A DNA stretch of 64,000 nucleotides from Candidatus Binatia bacterium. GTDB lineage: Bacteria > Desulfobacterota > Binatia > UBA12015. Below are positions 8,711-17,605 of this stretch, one piece after another. The notes under the pieces are model-generated. The model made no database searches, had not been told where the DNA came from, and was given only the letters and a program-made list of their open reading frames with translations. Position numbers and translations under genes: made by a program. How positions within the stretch are numbered: position 1 is the stretch's first letter; the number at the start of each line of letters is the position of its first letter. The stretch is taken from assembly GCA_029243485.1 (NCBI GenBank), contig JAQWRY010000086.1, positions 682,001 through 746,000 of the forward strand, read 5' to 3'.

Positions 8711-9721
8711 TCACTCCGCGCAGCCGAGAACCGACTCCGTCATCGCCTCGCTCAGATCGGCGATGAACGATCCGCGGTACCGGGGGCTCGAGTCGATGAA
8801 GACGACGACCACCAGTTCCTTGCCGGCGCGCTCCCGTACGATGCCGGCGTCGGCGATGATGCGCCCGAACGTTCCGGTCTTCGATTCGACGGTCATCGAT
8901 TCCGCACAGCGCTTCGCGCCGCCCGCGATTCGGTGCGCGAGATAGCGCTGCTTAGCCGGATCCCGGTCCATCCGGCGACGGACCTCGGCGGAACTCCCCA
9001 CAGAGAGCGCGCGATTGGTTGCGAGGAGCCCCAGGAGCTTCGCGGTCTCGACTGCGGTCATTGCCTGGCGGTTCGAGAATTCACCGGAGCCGGAGGGCAG
9101 GCCGCCTTCGATGCTGGAGTCGGTCAGGAGTTGGCGGTCGCGCCCGTGGAGATCGCCCCCGCCGTCGTACGTCGGGTGCATGCAGTGCAGGTCGTCGATG
9201 CCGATCTCCGCGAGCCACCGGTTCACCGAGAGCCGCTTGTCGCGGAACTCGCGGTACGCCTCCGGACTCAACGCCGGACCGGCTTTCGTGTCGGTCAGGC
9301 GGCGCACGACGGTCTGCGTCGCCTTGTTGCTGCTCGCGTAGATCATTCCGCGCAGGGCACGGTCGAAGTCGGGATCGATCTCGAGCCGCCCCTGGTCCAC
9401 CCAGGCGTAGGCGGCCATGAGGTAGACGAACTTCACGACGCTGGCTGGATAGACAGGGGTATTTCCGTGTCGGTGCGCGATACGCGGCCCGCCCTGGGCG
9501 TCGAGGTCGATCACAGCGACGCGGAGGCTGGCCTCAGATAGGGACGAATCCGCCGCCACGAGACGGTCGATGGCGCGATCCAGGTCGGCCTGGAGGGTCG
9601 CCTCGGGCCGGATCGACTCGAGCCACGCCTGGTTTTCGGCGGCGCCGGCCGAGACGGCCGTCAGGATCAGGAGCCCCGCGAGCGATCGCACGGCACGCGG
9701 ACTGCACGGTCGCCTTCCCAC
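8711..9721 (-). CDS. Exported serine hydrolase of the class A beta-lactamase fold
   Basis: A 336-residue protein with a signal peptide (LAGLLILTAVSAGAAEN) and the three catalytic boxes of penicillin-recognising enzymes: S-V-V-K at residues 94-97, S-S-N at about 130-132 in place of SDN, and K-T-G at 281-283. The fold resembles class A beta-lactamases, but many environmental relatives are peptidases or uncharacterised hydrolases. The classic E166-x-x-x-N omega-loop motif is not obvious, so resistance activity should not be assumed. The product is periplasmic. It is divergent from the dikinase gene, with an 83-bp shared upstream region. Confidence 0.85.
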   Translation of the reverse strand: MGRRPCSPRAVRSLAGLLILTAVSAGAAENQAWLESIRPEATLQADLDRAIDRLVAADSSLSEASLRVAVIDLDAQGGPRIAHRHGNTPVYPASVVKFVYLMAAYAWVDQGRLEIDPDFDRALRGMIYASSNKATQTVVRRLTDTKAGPALSPEAYREFRDKRLSVNRWLAEIGIDDLHCMHPTYDGGGDLHGRDRQLLTDSSIEGGLPSGSGEFSNRQAMTAVETAKLLGLLATNRALSVGSSAEVRRRMDRDPAKQRYLAHRIAGGAKRCAESMTVESKTGTFGRIIADAGIVRERAGKELVVVVFIDSSPRYRGSFIADLSEAMTESVLGCAE

Positions 9722-9804
9722 GTCCGTAGTTTTCGCCGGAACCGTAGAACGGTCAAGCCAAGCGACGTTGTTCCGCTCCCCCTGTGCGGATAGAAGGCTA
9801 AATC

Positions 9805-12800
9805 GTGGCCATTAAAAGAAATCGGTTCGTCGTCGCCCTATGGGCGGGTGTGCTCTCCATCCTCGTTTTGTTTGCTCAGCCGCATGCCGTCGGCGCAGCG
9901 GTCGGACACGGGGCGCAGCTCGATACGGCGACGCAGAAGGAGCTGAAGCGGAGTTTTGCGCTCTGCTTGAGCAAGAAGAAGGGGCCGTACTCCCCCAACT
10001 TCTGCGTCTGCCAGGACGGGGCGAAGAAGCCGGTCCAGTTGCCGGGCGGCCGGATCGTCAGCCCCTGCGGCACGACGGCGAAGTTCTGCGCGGCCTATCG
10101 TACGGATTGGGCGCAGGCGCTCGCGAAGCACCGGATGTACATCGCGAACATCTTTTCTCGGGATCTGGAGGAGTGGGACAAGTTCCCCGATCACCACGAT
10201 TTGGTCCGCGGCTACATCCTCGAGAAGTTCTTCATCGACACTCATCCTGAACACAAGCTCGCCGAAATGCGTGCGTACGGTGGCCTCTCGGGTGCGGAGT
10301 ACGAGGCACGCGACGCGCCGTTGTTCGCCGAGCGCTACCTGTCTGCCCCCTCGTTCGACGATGACCGACATCACCTGCTCGCCTACGAGTTGCAGCGTCG
10401 TTTCTTTGTGCGCGACGATCAGGGGCAGATCCAGACGATCCGAAACCTCGCGAGTCGTACGTACGCGGCCGACCGGAAGTTCAAGCCGCTGCGCGACGCC
10501 ACGCACAACCAGGTCTCAGCCGCTTTGCTGCCTCGCCTCGAGGCCTACCGAAAGAAGATGCCGGCAGGCGCGGCCCGCAACGACGTCGATACGCTGATAA
10601 AGGAAATTCGGAAGCTCACCTCGCTAGACGAGTCCGTGCTGATCCCGCAGATCAAGGGCATTCAGGATGGCTCGGTACGGGAGACTCTCCAGGAGACGCT
10701 CCCCGGGAAGGACTCGGGCCCGGTCGCTCAGATCAGTGGGCTCGCCAAGATCATGGTGGAGGCGCGCGAGGCTGTGCGCGCGGCCGAGGTGACGCCGGCG
10801 GATCGGCGCCGGCTGCTCGACATCTCTGTCACCGCGTCTGCGGTCATTCAGCGACGTGGTTCCGATCTTCTCGGCGCGAACGTGCCGCTCACGGTCCGGC
10901 AGGATCTCGAACTCCTCGCGGCTCTCACGGATGCAGCATACGGCGCCGGGCTCCTCACGGGTCGGGAATGGAAAGCCGCGATTGAAAATCTGCGCGGCGC
11001 GGCCGACGAGAGCAGTCTCTCCCGCGAGGAACTGCAGCAAGTGGTTCGCCGGGCGAAGCGCGTCGTGGAGTGGGCCCAGACGGGTGTAATGCTCGCGTTT
11101 GAAGAGGTGCTCGGGCCCTGGACGTTCCTCCTGCCCTCGACGGCGTTCATCGCCGATGACGTTCTTCGCGGCTCGCCGCTGTTGCTTTACGCGGGCTTCC
11201 TGGATCGGCTGGAGACTCATGCTTCGGGTACGGAGCCGATCCGACACCGGGTGTTCGGTGAGAACGTGAGCTCCGACATCCGTGCTCTGAACCCGGGACT
11301 GGCCGTCGGCACACTTCGCATCAACCCCAAGGCCGGGACCTACTCGCGTGAGGAGATCGTCGCGCTTCCCGAGACGCCGCCGGATCTGCAGCCCGCGGCG
11401 GGCATCCTCACGCAGGGCGAAGGCAATGTCGTCTCCCATGTTCAGTTGCTCGCGCGTGCACTCGGCATTCCGAACGTGGTGCTCGGCGCGGGGCAGTTCA
11501 AACAGCTTGCGCAGTATGAGGGGGAAGAAATCGTCCTGATCGCGACGCCGGGCGGGCGCGTGCACATCGAGAAGCTCGCTGAGATCGACTCGGCCGAGCA
11601 GGCGGTGGTCGCGGAGTTCGGCAAGAGCGCGGAGCGCTCGTCCGATGGTTCGCTCGGCGCCGAGTCGAAGAAGCTTCACATTGATCGCGAACGACTCGAC
11701 ATTTCCTCGGCCGCTCCGCTGCCTCTTTCGGACATGCGCCGGAAGGACTCGGGCGTTCGTGCAGGCCCCAAGGCGTCGTTCCTGGGCGAGCTGCGCTATT
11801 TGTTCCCGGACAACGTCGCCCGGGGTGTCGTCGTTCCCTTCGGCGCCTACTACGCACACTTTCAGGCGGCGCAGGTCTCCGTGCCGAAGTCGCTCGCCGG
11901 GAAGGGCATTGCGCAGGCGGGTGAGCCGCTGCCGACGTTCGTCGAGGCGACCTACGCGAAGTTCTTCGGCGAGATGATTCCCGCCGGTGCGTCGGAGAAG
12001 GATCTCTCGGCCTGGATTCGTCCGCGACTCGAAGTGATGCAGTACTCGTTGCAGGAGTCGCCGCTTGCGCCGGACCTGAAGACGGCCATTCGGGATCGGC
12101 TGAAGGAGCAGGGGCTCCTCGATCCCGCCGACCCGTCGCAGACGGTTGGCTGCTTCGTCCGAAGCGATACCAACGTCGAGGATCTCGACGACTTCAACGG
12201 GGCGGGCCTGAACCTGACTCTCTTCAACCTCCATTCGCTCGACGCGGTTTACGCCGGCATCAAGGAAGTCTGGGCGTCGCCGTTCTCGTACCGCTCCTTC
12301 TCCTGGCGTCAGACTCTGATCGACGAGCCGATGTGGGTCCTGCCGTCGATCGTCATCCTCGAGTCCATTCCTTCGGAGAAGTCTGGCGTGCTCGTGACGG
12401 CCGATATCGAGACCGGCGACCAGACGAAGATGCTCGTGGCGACGTCCGAGGGCGTCGGCGGGGCCGTCGACGGGACTCCGGCCGAGACTCTGCTCTGGTC
12501 CGACGACGGGATCGAGTTGATCACGATGTTCAAGTCGCCGTGGCGTCGCCTGCTGCAACCGGGAGGGGGCAGCAAGGTCGTACCGGCGACCGGCAGCTCC
12601 TACGTCCTCTCAGAAGACGAGCTGGAGGATCTGATCGATGCCGCGCAGAAGATAACCGAAGAGCTCGAGCCGGCGTTGGACTCCGGCGGCAAGCCCATGC
12701 CGTGGGACGTCGAGTTCGGATTCGCCGACGGACATCTCTGGCTCTTCCAGACGCGCCCGTTCGTCGGAAACGAGGAGTTGAAGAACATGCCGGCCCTGGC

Positions 12801-12864
12801 CGCCCTCGACGGTGAGAAGCCGGGTGGCTCGGACACGATCTCGCTCGAGGAGACGCTTCGATGA
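9805..12864 (+). CDS. Exported dikinase-like protein (phosphohistidine domain plus ATP-grasp)
   Basis: A 1019-residue protein starting at GTG. A Sec-type signal peptide (core VVALWAGVLSILVLF, cleavage near AVGA) is followed by a large N-terminal region of unknown family with clustered cysteines (FCVCQDG, SPCGTTAKFC). A PEP-utiliser-like swivelling domain holds the candidate phospho-histidine H545 in GEGNVVSHVQLLARALGIP. The C-terminal third is a PPDK/PEP-synthase-type ATP-binding domain (VRSDTNVEDLDDFNG near 785 and a terminal LWLFQTRPF). The His domain precedes the ATP-grasp domain, as in glucan, water dikinases and unlike PEP synthase. An exported ATP-dependent enzyme of this type is unexpected. 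Its stop overlaps the next start (ATGA), so the two are translationally coupled. Confidence 0.8.
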   Translation: MAIKRNRFVVALWAGVLSILVLFAQPHAVGAAVGHGAQLDTATQKELKRSFALCLSKKKGPYSPNFCVCQDGAKKPVQLPGGRIVSPCGTTAKFCAAYRTDWAQALAKHRMYIANIFSRDLEEWDKFPDHHDLVRGYILEKFFIDTHPEHKLAEMRAYGGLSGAEYEARDAPLFAERYLSAPSFDDDRHHLLAYELQRRFFVRDDQGQIQTIRNLASRTYAADRKFKPLRDATHNQVSAALLPRLEAYRKKMPAGAARNDVDTLIKEIRKLTSLDESVLIPQIKGIQDGSVRETLQETLPGKDSGPVAQISGLAKIMVEAREAVRAAEVTPADRRRLLDISVTASAVIQRRGSDLLGANVPLTVRQDLELLAALTDAAYGAGLLTGREWKAAIENLRGAADESSLSREELQQVVRRAKRVVEWAQTGVMLAFEEVLGPWTFLLPSTAFIADDVLRGSPLLLYAGFLDRLETHASGTEPIRHRVFGENVSSDIRALNPGLAVGTLRINPKAGTYSREEIVALPETPPDLQPAAGILTQGEGNVVSHVQLLARALGIPNVVLGAGQFKQLAQYEGEEIVLIATPGGRVHIEKLAEIDSAEQAVVAEFGKSAERSSDGSLGAESKKLHIDRERLDISSAAPLPLSDMRRKDSGVRAGPKASFLGELRYLFPDNVARGVVVPFGAYYAHFQAAQVSVPKSLAGKGIAQAGEPLPTFVEATYAKFFGEMIPAGASEKDLSAWIRPRLEVMQYSLQESPLAPDLKTAIRDRLKEQGLLDPADPSQTVGCFVRSDTNVEDLDDFNGAGLNLTLFNLHSLDAVYAGIKEVWASPFSYRSFSWRQTLIDEPMWVLPSIVILESIPSEKSGVLVTADIETGDQTKMLVATSEGVGGAVDGTPAETLLWSDDGIELITMFKSPWRRLLQPGGGSKVVPATGSSYVLSEDELEDLIDAAQKITEELEPALDSGGKPMPWDVEFGFADGHLWLFQTRPFVGNEELKNMPALAALDGEKPGGSDTISLEETLR

Positions 12865-14498
12865 AGAGAGTCACATTCGGAATCGGGGCGGGGGCCCTCC
12901 TGGCACTCCTCCTCGCGCCGGCCCCGTCGCGTGCCGATGGGGTGGGGGGCGACGAGATCGATCTCTATCCGGTGCGCAAGAAGGGGCAGCTGGAGGAACC
13001 TCCGGCCTACGGGGTGCCGTACGACAAGTATGAGCCTTCGTTCTACACGGGCTTTGCGCCCCGTTCGCTCGAGCCTTCGCGCGTCCACTTGCACCTCGGG
13101 CGGGGCAACCAGCTCCGCGTGACGGAGGTCCTCTCGGAAGAGGTGATCGACGATTACGTCCGTGACCTCGCGCATCGGCGCACGACGTACGGGTCGCTCG
13201 CAGAGAAGAAGCGCATCGTGCTCACCCAGAACACGTCCTTTGACGAGTTCGAGACCCGGCTGGGCCAGGTCGACATCGGCGGTCTCGTCGCACAGGAGGC
13301 GAGTCTCTCTGCGGAGGCGATCCGCGCGCGCAATCTCGCGCTCATGGCGAAGCTGAACCCGGGGCGGGTCTTCCGGATCGACATGCCCACGTCGGATCTG
13401 GTCCGGCGCTGGATGAAGCGAGTGCGGCCGGAAGACGCGAAGGGCATGAAGGAACGCCGCCGCCTCCAACTGCTGAACGGTCTCTTACCAACGCGTCTGT
13501 GGCACGCGAAGATCGACGGCACCACGACGAAGGAACTGAGGGCGCTCGTGAAGAGGGCGGTGAGCGACGGCGACACGCCTTCCGCCGACGTGACGACCGC
13601 GTACCTGAAGCTCCTCGCGCGTGTGAGCGGCGGCATGTACCCGCAGGTGGGCGATTCCCTTCAGTTCGTCGAGTTCACCGCGATCTACCCGGTAGGGAGC
13701 TTCAACGAGTTCACGGAATACCGCGGGCGGAAGATTCCGATGTATCCGACTCCGGGTCGCCGCGCGCTCACGACCCATCAGCGGACGAAAACGGTCGACC
13801 ACATCCCTGACAAGGCCGTCTACGGCTACTTCCCGTGGATCCCTTACATGCACGTAGGCGACAAGCTCCACAATTCCTTCCACACGCTGTGGTGGAAGAT
13901 GGAGCCGCCGAAGACGGACTTCTTACCGTCGGATTGGCATGACATCGACCGCGGCCGTCGCGGCGACGGCGACTATCGCTACCTTTGGCTTCTTTCGCGC
14001 GGCCCAATGTCTCACGGTTGTACGCACGTGAACGCCGGTCACATCTCGGAACTTCGTCAGGTGATGCCCTCGGAGGCCAAGCGGCTCTACGAGATCGACA
14101 CGTTCCTCAACAAGTCACACCTCTATGACGTCTTCGACATCGATGGCGATGGAACGCCCGAGGTCATGGGAGTTCGGTACTTCATCGCGTTCTCGCTAAA
14201 GAACAAGAAGGCGCACAAGCTTCGCGTGAGGAACGAGCGCAAGGCGTTCTACGATTGGCTGTATGGTGGCGAACTTCTCTACCGCGAAGATGGGACGCCG
14301 TACTTCAAGTCGGCTCGGGACGGCCAATTCGTCGGCCGTACGGCGATCGATGGCTTCGAGTACGACGACATCAATCTCTACGAGGCGGAGTACGAGGCGG
14401 AGCGAATCCAGTTCTATCGGATGATCGACATTGGCTTCGCCCGTGAACTTCGGAAGGTTGGAGTGCGCTACCCGTTTCCCGAGAACAAGGCCGGCTGA
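12861..14498 (+). CDS. Exported protein with L,D-transpeptidase-like SHGC motif
   Basis: A 545-residue protein with a signal peptide (GAGALLALLLAPAPSRA). The motif M-S-H-G-C-T-H-V-N, with C387, matches the catalytic (S/T)HGCxxxN core of YkuD-type L,D-transpeptidases, which crosslink or attach proteins to peptidoglycan through an acyl-cysteine. It is far longer than a simple YkuD domain, and the usual upstream His spacing is not met, so the assignment is tentative. A DIDGDGTPEV segment after the motif looks like a calcium-binding loop. It overlaps the exported dikinase-like gene by 4 bp and is followed 12 bp later by a BASS-family permease. Expected location is the periplasm. Confidence 0.75.
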   Translation: MKRVTFGIGAGALLALLLAPAPSRADGVGGDEIDLYPVRKKGQLEEPPAYGVPYDKYEPSFYTGFAPRSLEPSRVHLHLGRGNQLRVTEVLSEEVIDDYVRDLAHRRTTYGSLAEKKRIVLTQNTSFDEFETRLGQVDIGGLVAQEASLSAEAIRARNLALMAKLNPGRVFRIDMPTSDLVRRWMKRVRPEDAKGMKERRRLQLLNGLLPTRLWHAKIDGTTTKELRALVKRAVSDGDTPSADVTTAYLKLLARVSGGMYPQVGDSLQFVEFTAIYPVGSFNEFTEYRGRKIPMYPTPGRRALTTHQRTKTVDHIPDKAVYGYFPWIPYMHVGDKLHNSFHTLWWKMEPPKTDFLPSDWHDIDRGRRGDGDYRYLWLLSRGPMSHGCTHVNAGHISELRQVMPSEAKRLYEIDTFLNKSHLYDVFDIDGDGTPEVMGVRYFIAFSLKNKKAHKLRVRNERKAFYDWLYGGELLYREDGTPYFKSARDGQFVGRTAIDGFEYDDINLYEAEYEAERIQFYRMIDIGFARELRKVGVRYPFPENKAG

Positions 14499-14509
14499 AC
14501 CGCGCCTCG

Positions 14510-15421
14510 ATGCTGCAAACGGCAACGAATCTCTTCCCGGTCTGGGTCGTAATCGGGGGAGGGCTGGCGCTCGTCCATCCTCCCCTCTTCACCTGGTTCC
14601 GAGGCCCCCTGATCGTCTGGGGGCTCGCGGTGATCATGCTGGGGATGGGAATCACCCTCTCGTTCGCGGACTTCCGCCAGGTTCTGAAGGTTCCTCGGCC
14701 GGTCGCACTCGGCTTCGTGAGCCAGTTCCTCGTGATGCCGTATCTCGCGTGGGCGATCGCGCAGGCTCTATCTCTCGACACGCCGTTTGCGGTTGGATTG
14801 ATCCTGACCGGCGCGTGTCCCGGTGGTACCGCGTCGAACGTTGTGACCTACATCGCGCGTGCGAACCTGCCGCTGTCGGTTCTCATGACGATGTGTTCGA
14901 CCATGGGCGCGATCGTCCTGACGCCGCTCCTCACGAAATGGCTCGCTGGAACGATGGTGCCGGTTGACGCCTGGGGGCTGTTCCAGAGCACGGTGCAGGT
15001 CGTCCTCCTGCCCGTTCTTCTCGGGATTACGCTGAACCATTTCGCCCCGAAGCTCGTACGGGTCGTGCAGCCAGCGTCGCCGCTGATCGCCGTGGTTGCG
15101 ATCGTCCTGATCGTCGCGAGTGTCATCGGGCAGAGCGCAGACGCGATCCTCGGATCGGGATTCAGCCTGGTCTCCGCGGTGCTTCTGCTCCACAGCGGCG
15201 GCTTCGTGCTGGGGTACATGCTCGCGAAGTTCTTTGGCTACGAAGAGACGATCCGCCGGACTGTTTCGATCGAAGTGGGCATGCAGAACTCTGGCCTCGC
15301 GGTCGTACTGGCGCGATCGCACTTCGCGAACCCGCTTACGGCCGTACCCGGTGCGATTTCGAGCGTCGTGCACTCGGTCCTGGGGAGCTATCTCGCTGCG
15401 CGGTGGCGACGCTCCGAGTGA
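14510..15421 (+). CDS. Bile acid:sodium symporter (BASS) family permease
   Basis: A 303-residue membrane protein with nine to ten hydrophobic segments. Family signatures are GMGITLSFADFRQVLK in the third helix region, VGLILTGACPGGTASNVVTY (the sodium-site crossing helix with the conserved CPGGxxSN), and SIEVGMQNSGLAVVLA (ExGMQNxxLA). BASS proteins move organic anions, such as bile acids or keto acids, with sodium. The start 12 bp after the transpeptidase-like gene suggests it is the third gene of that run. The substrate is unknown. Confidence 0.92.
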   Translation: MLQTATNLFPVWVVIGGGLALVHPPLFTWFRGPLIVWGLAVIMLGMGITLSFADFRQVLKVPRPVALGFVSQFLVMPYLAWAIAQALSLDTPFAVGLILTGACPGGTASNVVTYIARANLPLSVLMTMCSTMGAIVLTPLLTKWLAGTMVPVDAWGLFQSTVQVVLLPVLLGITLNHFAPKLVRVVQPASPLIAVVAIVLIVASVIGQSADAILGSGFSLVSAVLLLHSGGFVLGYMLAKFFGYEETIRRTVSIEVGMQNSGLAVVLARSHFANPLTAVPGAISSVVHSVLGSYLAARWRRSE

Positions 15422-15442
15422 GTCGATCGCGTCGGTGTTCGG

Positions 15443-15817
15443 CTACTGCCGCAGGAGCCCACTGAACAGCGCCGCACGCATCGTCTTGCACGTGTTCGTA
15501 CAGTGCACCGTCTCGCCGGGAGGCATCTCGATTCCCTTGGGGTGCTCGACGCATCTTGCCGTCCCCGCCTGGAACGCCTTCCGGCCGAGCGTCGCTCCCT
15601 CGCACTGAATGCAGCCGCCGCCGCAGAAGCGCGTGAGTACGACGTGCGCGTCACTGGGAACGGTGTACGCCGTCACCGATCCCGCCGCGGGGACCAGCGT
15701 CGTCTGCTCGAGGACGCGGTGGTCGAGGGGGGAGAACATCTTGGTTCCCGCGAAGGCCGGAAGCGCGGTGAGAGAAACGGCGGCGCAGAGAACGAGGCGA
15801 GAGAGCGGGGATCGCAC
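15443..15817 (-). CDS. Small secreted Cys-rich protein, unknown
   Basis: A 124-residue protein with a clear signal peptide (LVLCAAVSLTALPAFA-G). The mature 100 residues contain six cysteines in FCGGGCIQCEG, ARCVEHP and HCTNTCK arrangements, which could form disulfides or bind a metal. A beta-strand-rich start (SVTAYTVPSDAHVVLTRF) resembles small secreted beta proteins, but I recognise no family. It converges on the BASS-type permease gene with a 21-bp gap and has its own upstream region of about 190 bp shared with the divergent lipoprotein at 16009. Confidence 0.65.
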   Translation of the reverse strand: MRSPLSRLVLCAAVSLTALPAFAGTKMFSPLDHRVLEQTTLVPAAGSVTAYTVPSDAHVVLTRFCGGGCIQCEGATLGRKAFQAGTARCVEHPKGIEMPPGETVHCTNTCKTMRAALFSGLLRQ

Positions 15818-16008
15818 GAATGAAGACTCCTTTTGTGGGGGGTGCTGTGTGTTCGAGCTACGCCGAATGGCGAAGTTCCAGGCGGGAAGCGCACACTCTG
15901 GGGGCGGTCCTGGGTTCAGTCAACGGGGCTTGGCCCCGATTCCTGAAGACTTTCCGAAGGTACGACCTTTCGACGGGACCGCATTGATCGCTTGGGGCTG
16001 CGTATCCT

Positions 16009-17595
16009 ATGCTCCCGACTGTGACTTGCTCTCGGTACATGGTGTTGGCGTTGGCACTCGGGATCGCGGCATGCGGCGATTCCGCTTCGACCGGGAACTC
16101 TCCCGCGGCGCCGCCGTCCGAGCCGGTACCGACCGCGGAACCCGCACCGGTTCCCACGCCCGCACCCGCTCCGCCGTCTTCGGCGAGCCTCACGCACGAC
16201 TTTGGCGACTACGTGCTCGGACCGGGGCAGGAAGTCGGGTCGCAGTGCGTGTCGTGGACTCTCGACAACGCAGAGTCTCTGTGGGTGAGCGCCGTGACTG
16301 TGAGCAACTCAGGCGCCTACCACCACTCGAACTGGTTCGTGGTCCCCGAGACGACGTTCCCCGGGGAGGATGGCTACTTCCGTTGCCGCGATCGCGAGTT
16401 CAGCGAGCTTGGCGCGGCCGTCGAGGGCACGGTGCTGTTCGCGCAGTCCACGCAGTCGCAGCTCGAAACTCAGAGCTTCGTTCCGGGCGCGGTGATCAAG
16501 GTGCCGCCGCACCACAAAGTCGTAGCCGGTATCCACATGCTGAACCCGTCTGCGCGCGAGATCACGACACAGTTTCGGATGACTCTCGAGCTCGCCCATC
16601 CGCGTGATGTCGAAGTCCTGCTGAAGCCCTTCCGTATCAGCTATTACGCGCTCGACATTCCGGCGAACAGCGAGGCGCGGTACACTGCGGAGTGTGATCT
16701 CGAAGCCCTCGCGGAGACGGTCACCGGGCGCCCGCTGGATATCAAGCTCTACTGGGTGCTTCCGCATTACCACTACAGCGGGAACTACTTCCGTGCGGAG
16801 TTGATCGGTGGCGAGCGTGACGGGGAGCTTCTGCACACGATCGATCGCTTCAATGCGGAGGCGAACGGCAAGATGTTCGACCCACCCGTCGACCTGACGG
16901 GTGCGACCGGTATTCGCATGACTTGTGGTTTCCGCAACCCCACCGACGAGGAAATCGGCTGGGGCATCGGCGACCAGGAGATGTGCGTCATGCTCGGCTT
17001 GGCCTCGGGTGACGTGCTCATGGACGCCTGGGTCGACGAGGACACGCACGGTGACGACGGCGTGGACGACGGAATTTTCCGCCGAAGCGGGAACTGCGAA
17101 GGGCTCGCCGTTCCGTCGAACGCGGCCCAGGTGCCGCCGACAGACGCTGAGATGCAGAGAGCGCTCTACGTTCCCGAGTCGAAACCCTCGGATGTAGACC
17201 TACCGCCGGTGCTTCTGTGCATCGATGCCTCGCTGGGCGCGTCAGCGGAAGCGCCGGTCACGTTCCAGAGTATCCGCGACACGGTCCTCACGCCGAGTTG
17301 CGCCTTCTCTGCTTGCCACGGCGCCGAGTCACCCGTTGCGGGGCTCGATCTCGAGACGGATCCGCACGAGGCCCTCCTCACGCGCAGTGTGACCTCGGCC
17401 CAGACTGAGATGCCGCTGGTGATGCCGGGTGATCCGTCGAACAGCTGGCTGTATCGACTGCTCTCGCAGTGTGAGCCCACGGATGATGCGGGTAACGTGG
17501 TCGCGTCGATGCCCCGGAACGCTCCGAATCTTCTCGACGACGCGGTCATCGCCAAGGTGCGCGCGTGGATCGAAGCCGGCGCTCCCAACGACTGA
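16009..17595 (+). CDS. PHM-like copper type II monooxygenase lipoprotein with cytochrome-like tail
   Basis: A 528-residue lipoprotein: hydrophobic MVLALALGI then lipobox I-A-A-C, followed by a Pro-rich linker. The core carries the two copper sites of peptidylglycine alpha-hydroxylating monooxygenase: H105-H106 (YHHSN) and H176 (GIHMLNP) for one, H253-x-H255 (LPHYHYSG) and M325 (DQEMCVM) for the other. The H253 to M325 spacing of 72 equals that of rat PHM (H242 to M314). The C-terminal ~110 residues form a cytochrome-c-like domain with C431-x4-C436-H437 and a GDPSNSWLYR segment typical of such tails, although x4 is not the standard CxxCH. Probably an envelope oxygenase acting on small molecules; the substrate is unknown. 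A peroxiredoxin-like selenoprotein candidate follows at 10 bp. Confidence 0.88.
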   Translation: MLPTVTCSRYMVLALALGIAACGDSASTGNSPAAPPSEPVPTAEPAPVPTPAPAPPSSASLTHDFGDYVLGPGQEVGSQCVSWTLDNAESLWVSAVTVSNSGAYHHSNWFVVPETTFPGEDGYFRCRDREFSELGAAVEGTVLFAQSTQSQLETQSFVPGAVIKVPPHHKVVAGIHMLNPSAREITTQFRMTLELAHPRDVEVLLKPFRISYYALDIPANSEARYTAECDLEALAETVTGRPLDIKLYWVLPHYHYSGNYFRAELIGGERDGELLHTIDRFNAEANGKMFDPPVDLTGATGIRMTCGFRNPTDEEIGWGIGDQEMCVMLGLASGDVLMDAWVDEDTHGDDGVDDGIFRRSGNCEGLAVPSNAAQVPPTDAEMQRALYVPESKPSDVDLPPVLLCIDASLGASAEAPVTFQSIRDTVLTPSCAFSACHGAESPVAGLDLETDPHEALLTRSVTSAQTEMPLVMPGDPSNSWLYRLLSQCEPTDDAGNVVASMPRNAPNLLDDAVIAKVRAWIEAGAPND

Positions 17596-17605
17596 GGTTA
17601 GACCG

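Noticed and set aside
8057-9541. Plus-strand frame of 494 codons
   Set aside because: Antisense of the MFS and serine-hydrolase genes, both of which have strong family motifs.
8711-9721. Calling the serine hydrolase a beta-lactamase resistance gene
   Set aside because: The SxxK and KTG motifs are present, but the omega-loop Glu motif is not clear, so resistance is unsupported.
10624-12558. Minus-strand frame of 644 codons opposite the dikinase-like gene
   Set aside because: The plus strand has clear domains, signal peptide and start; the minus frame shows only Arg/Glu-rich shadow sequence.
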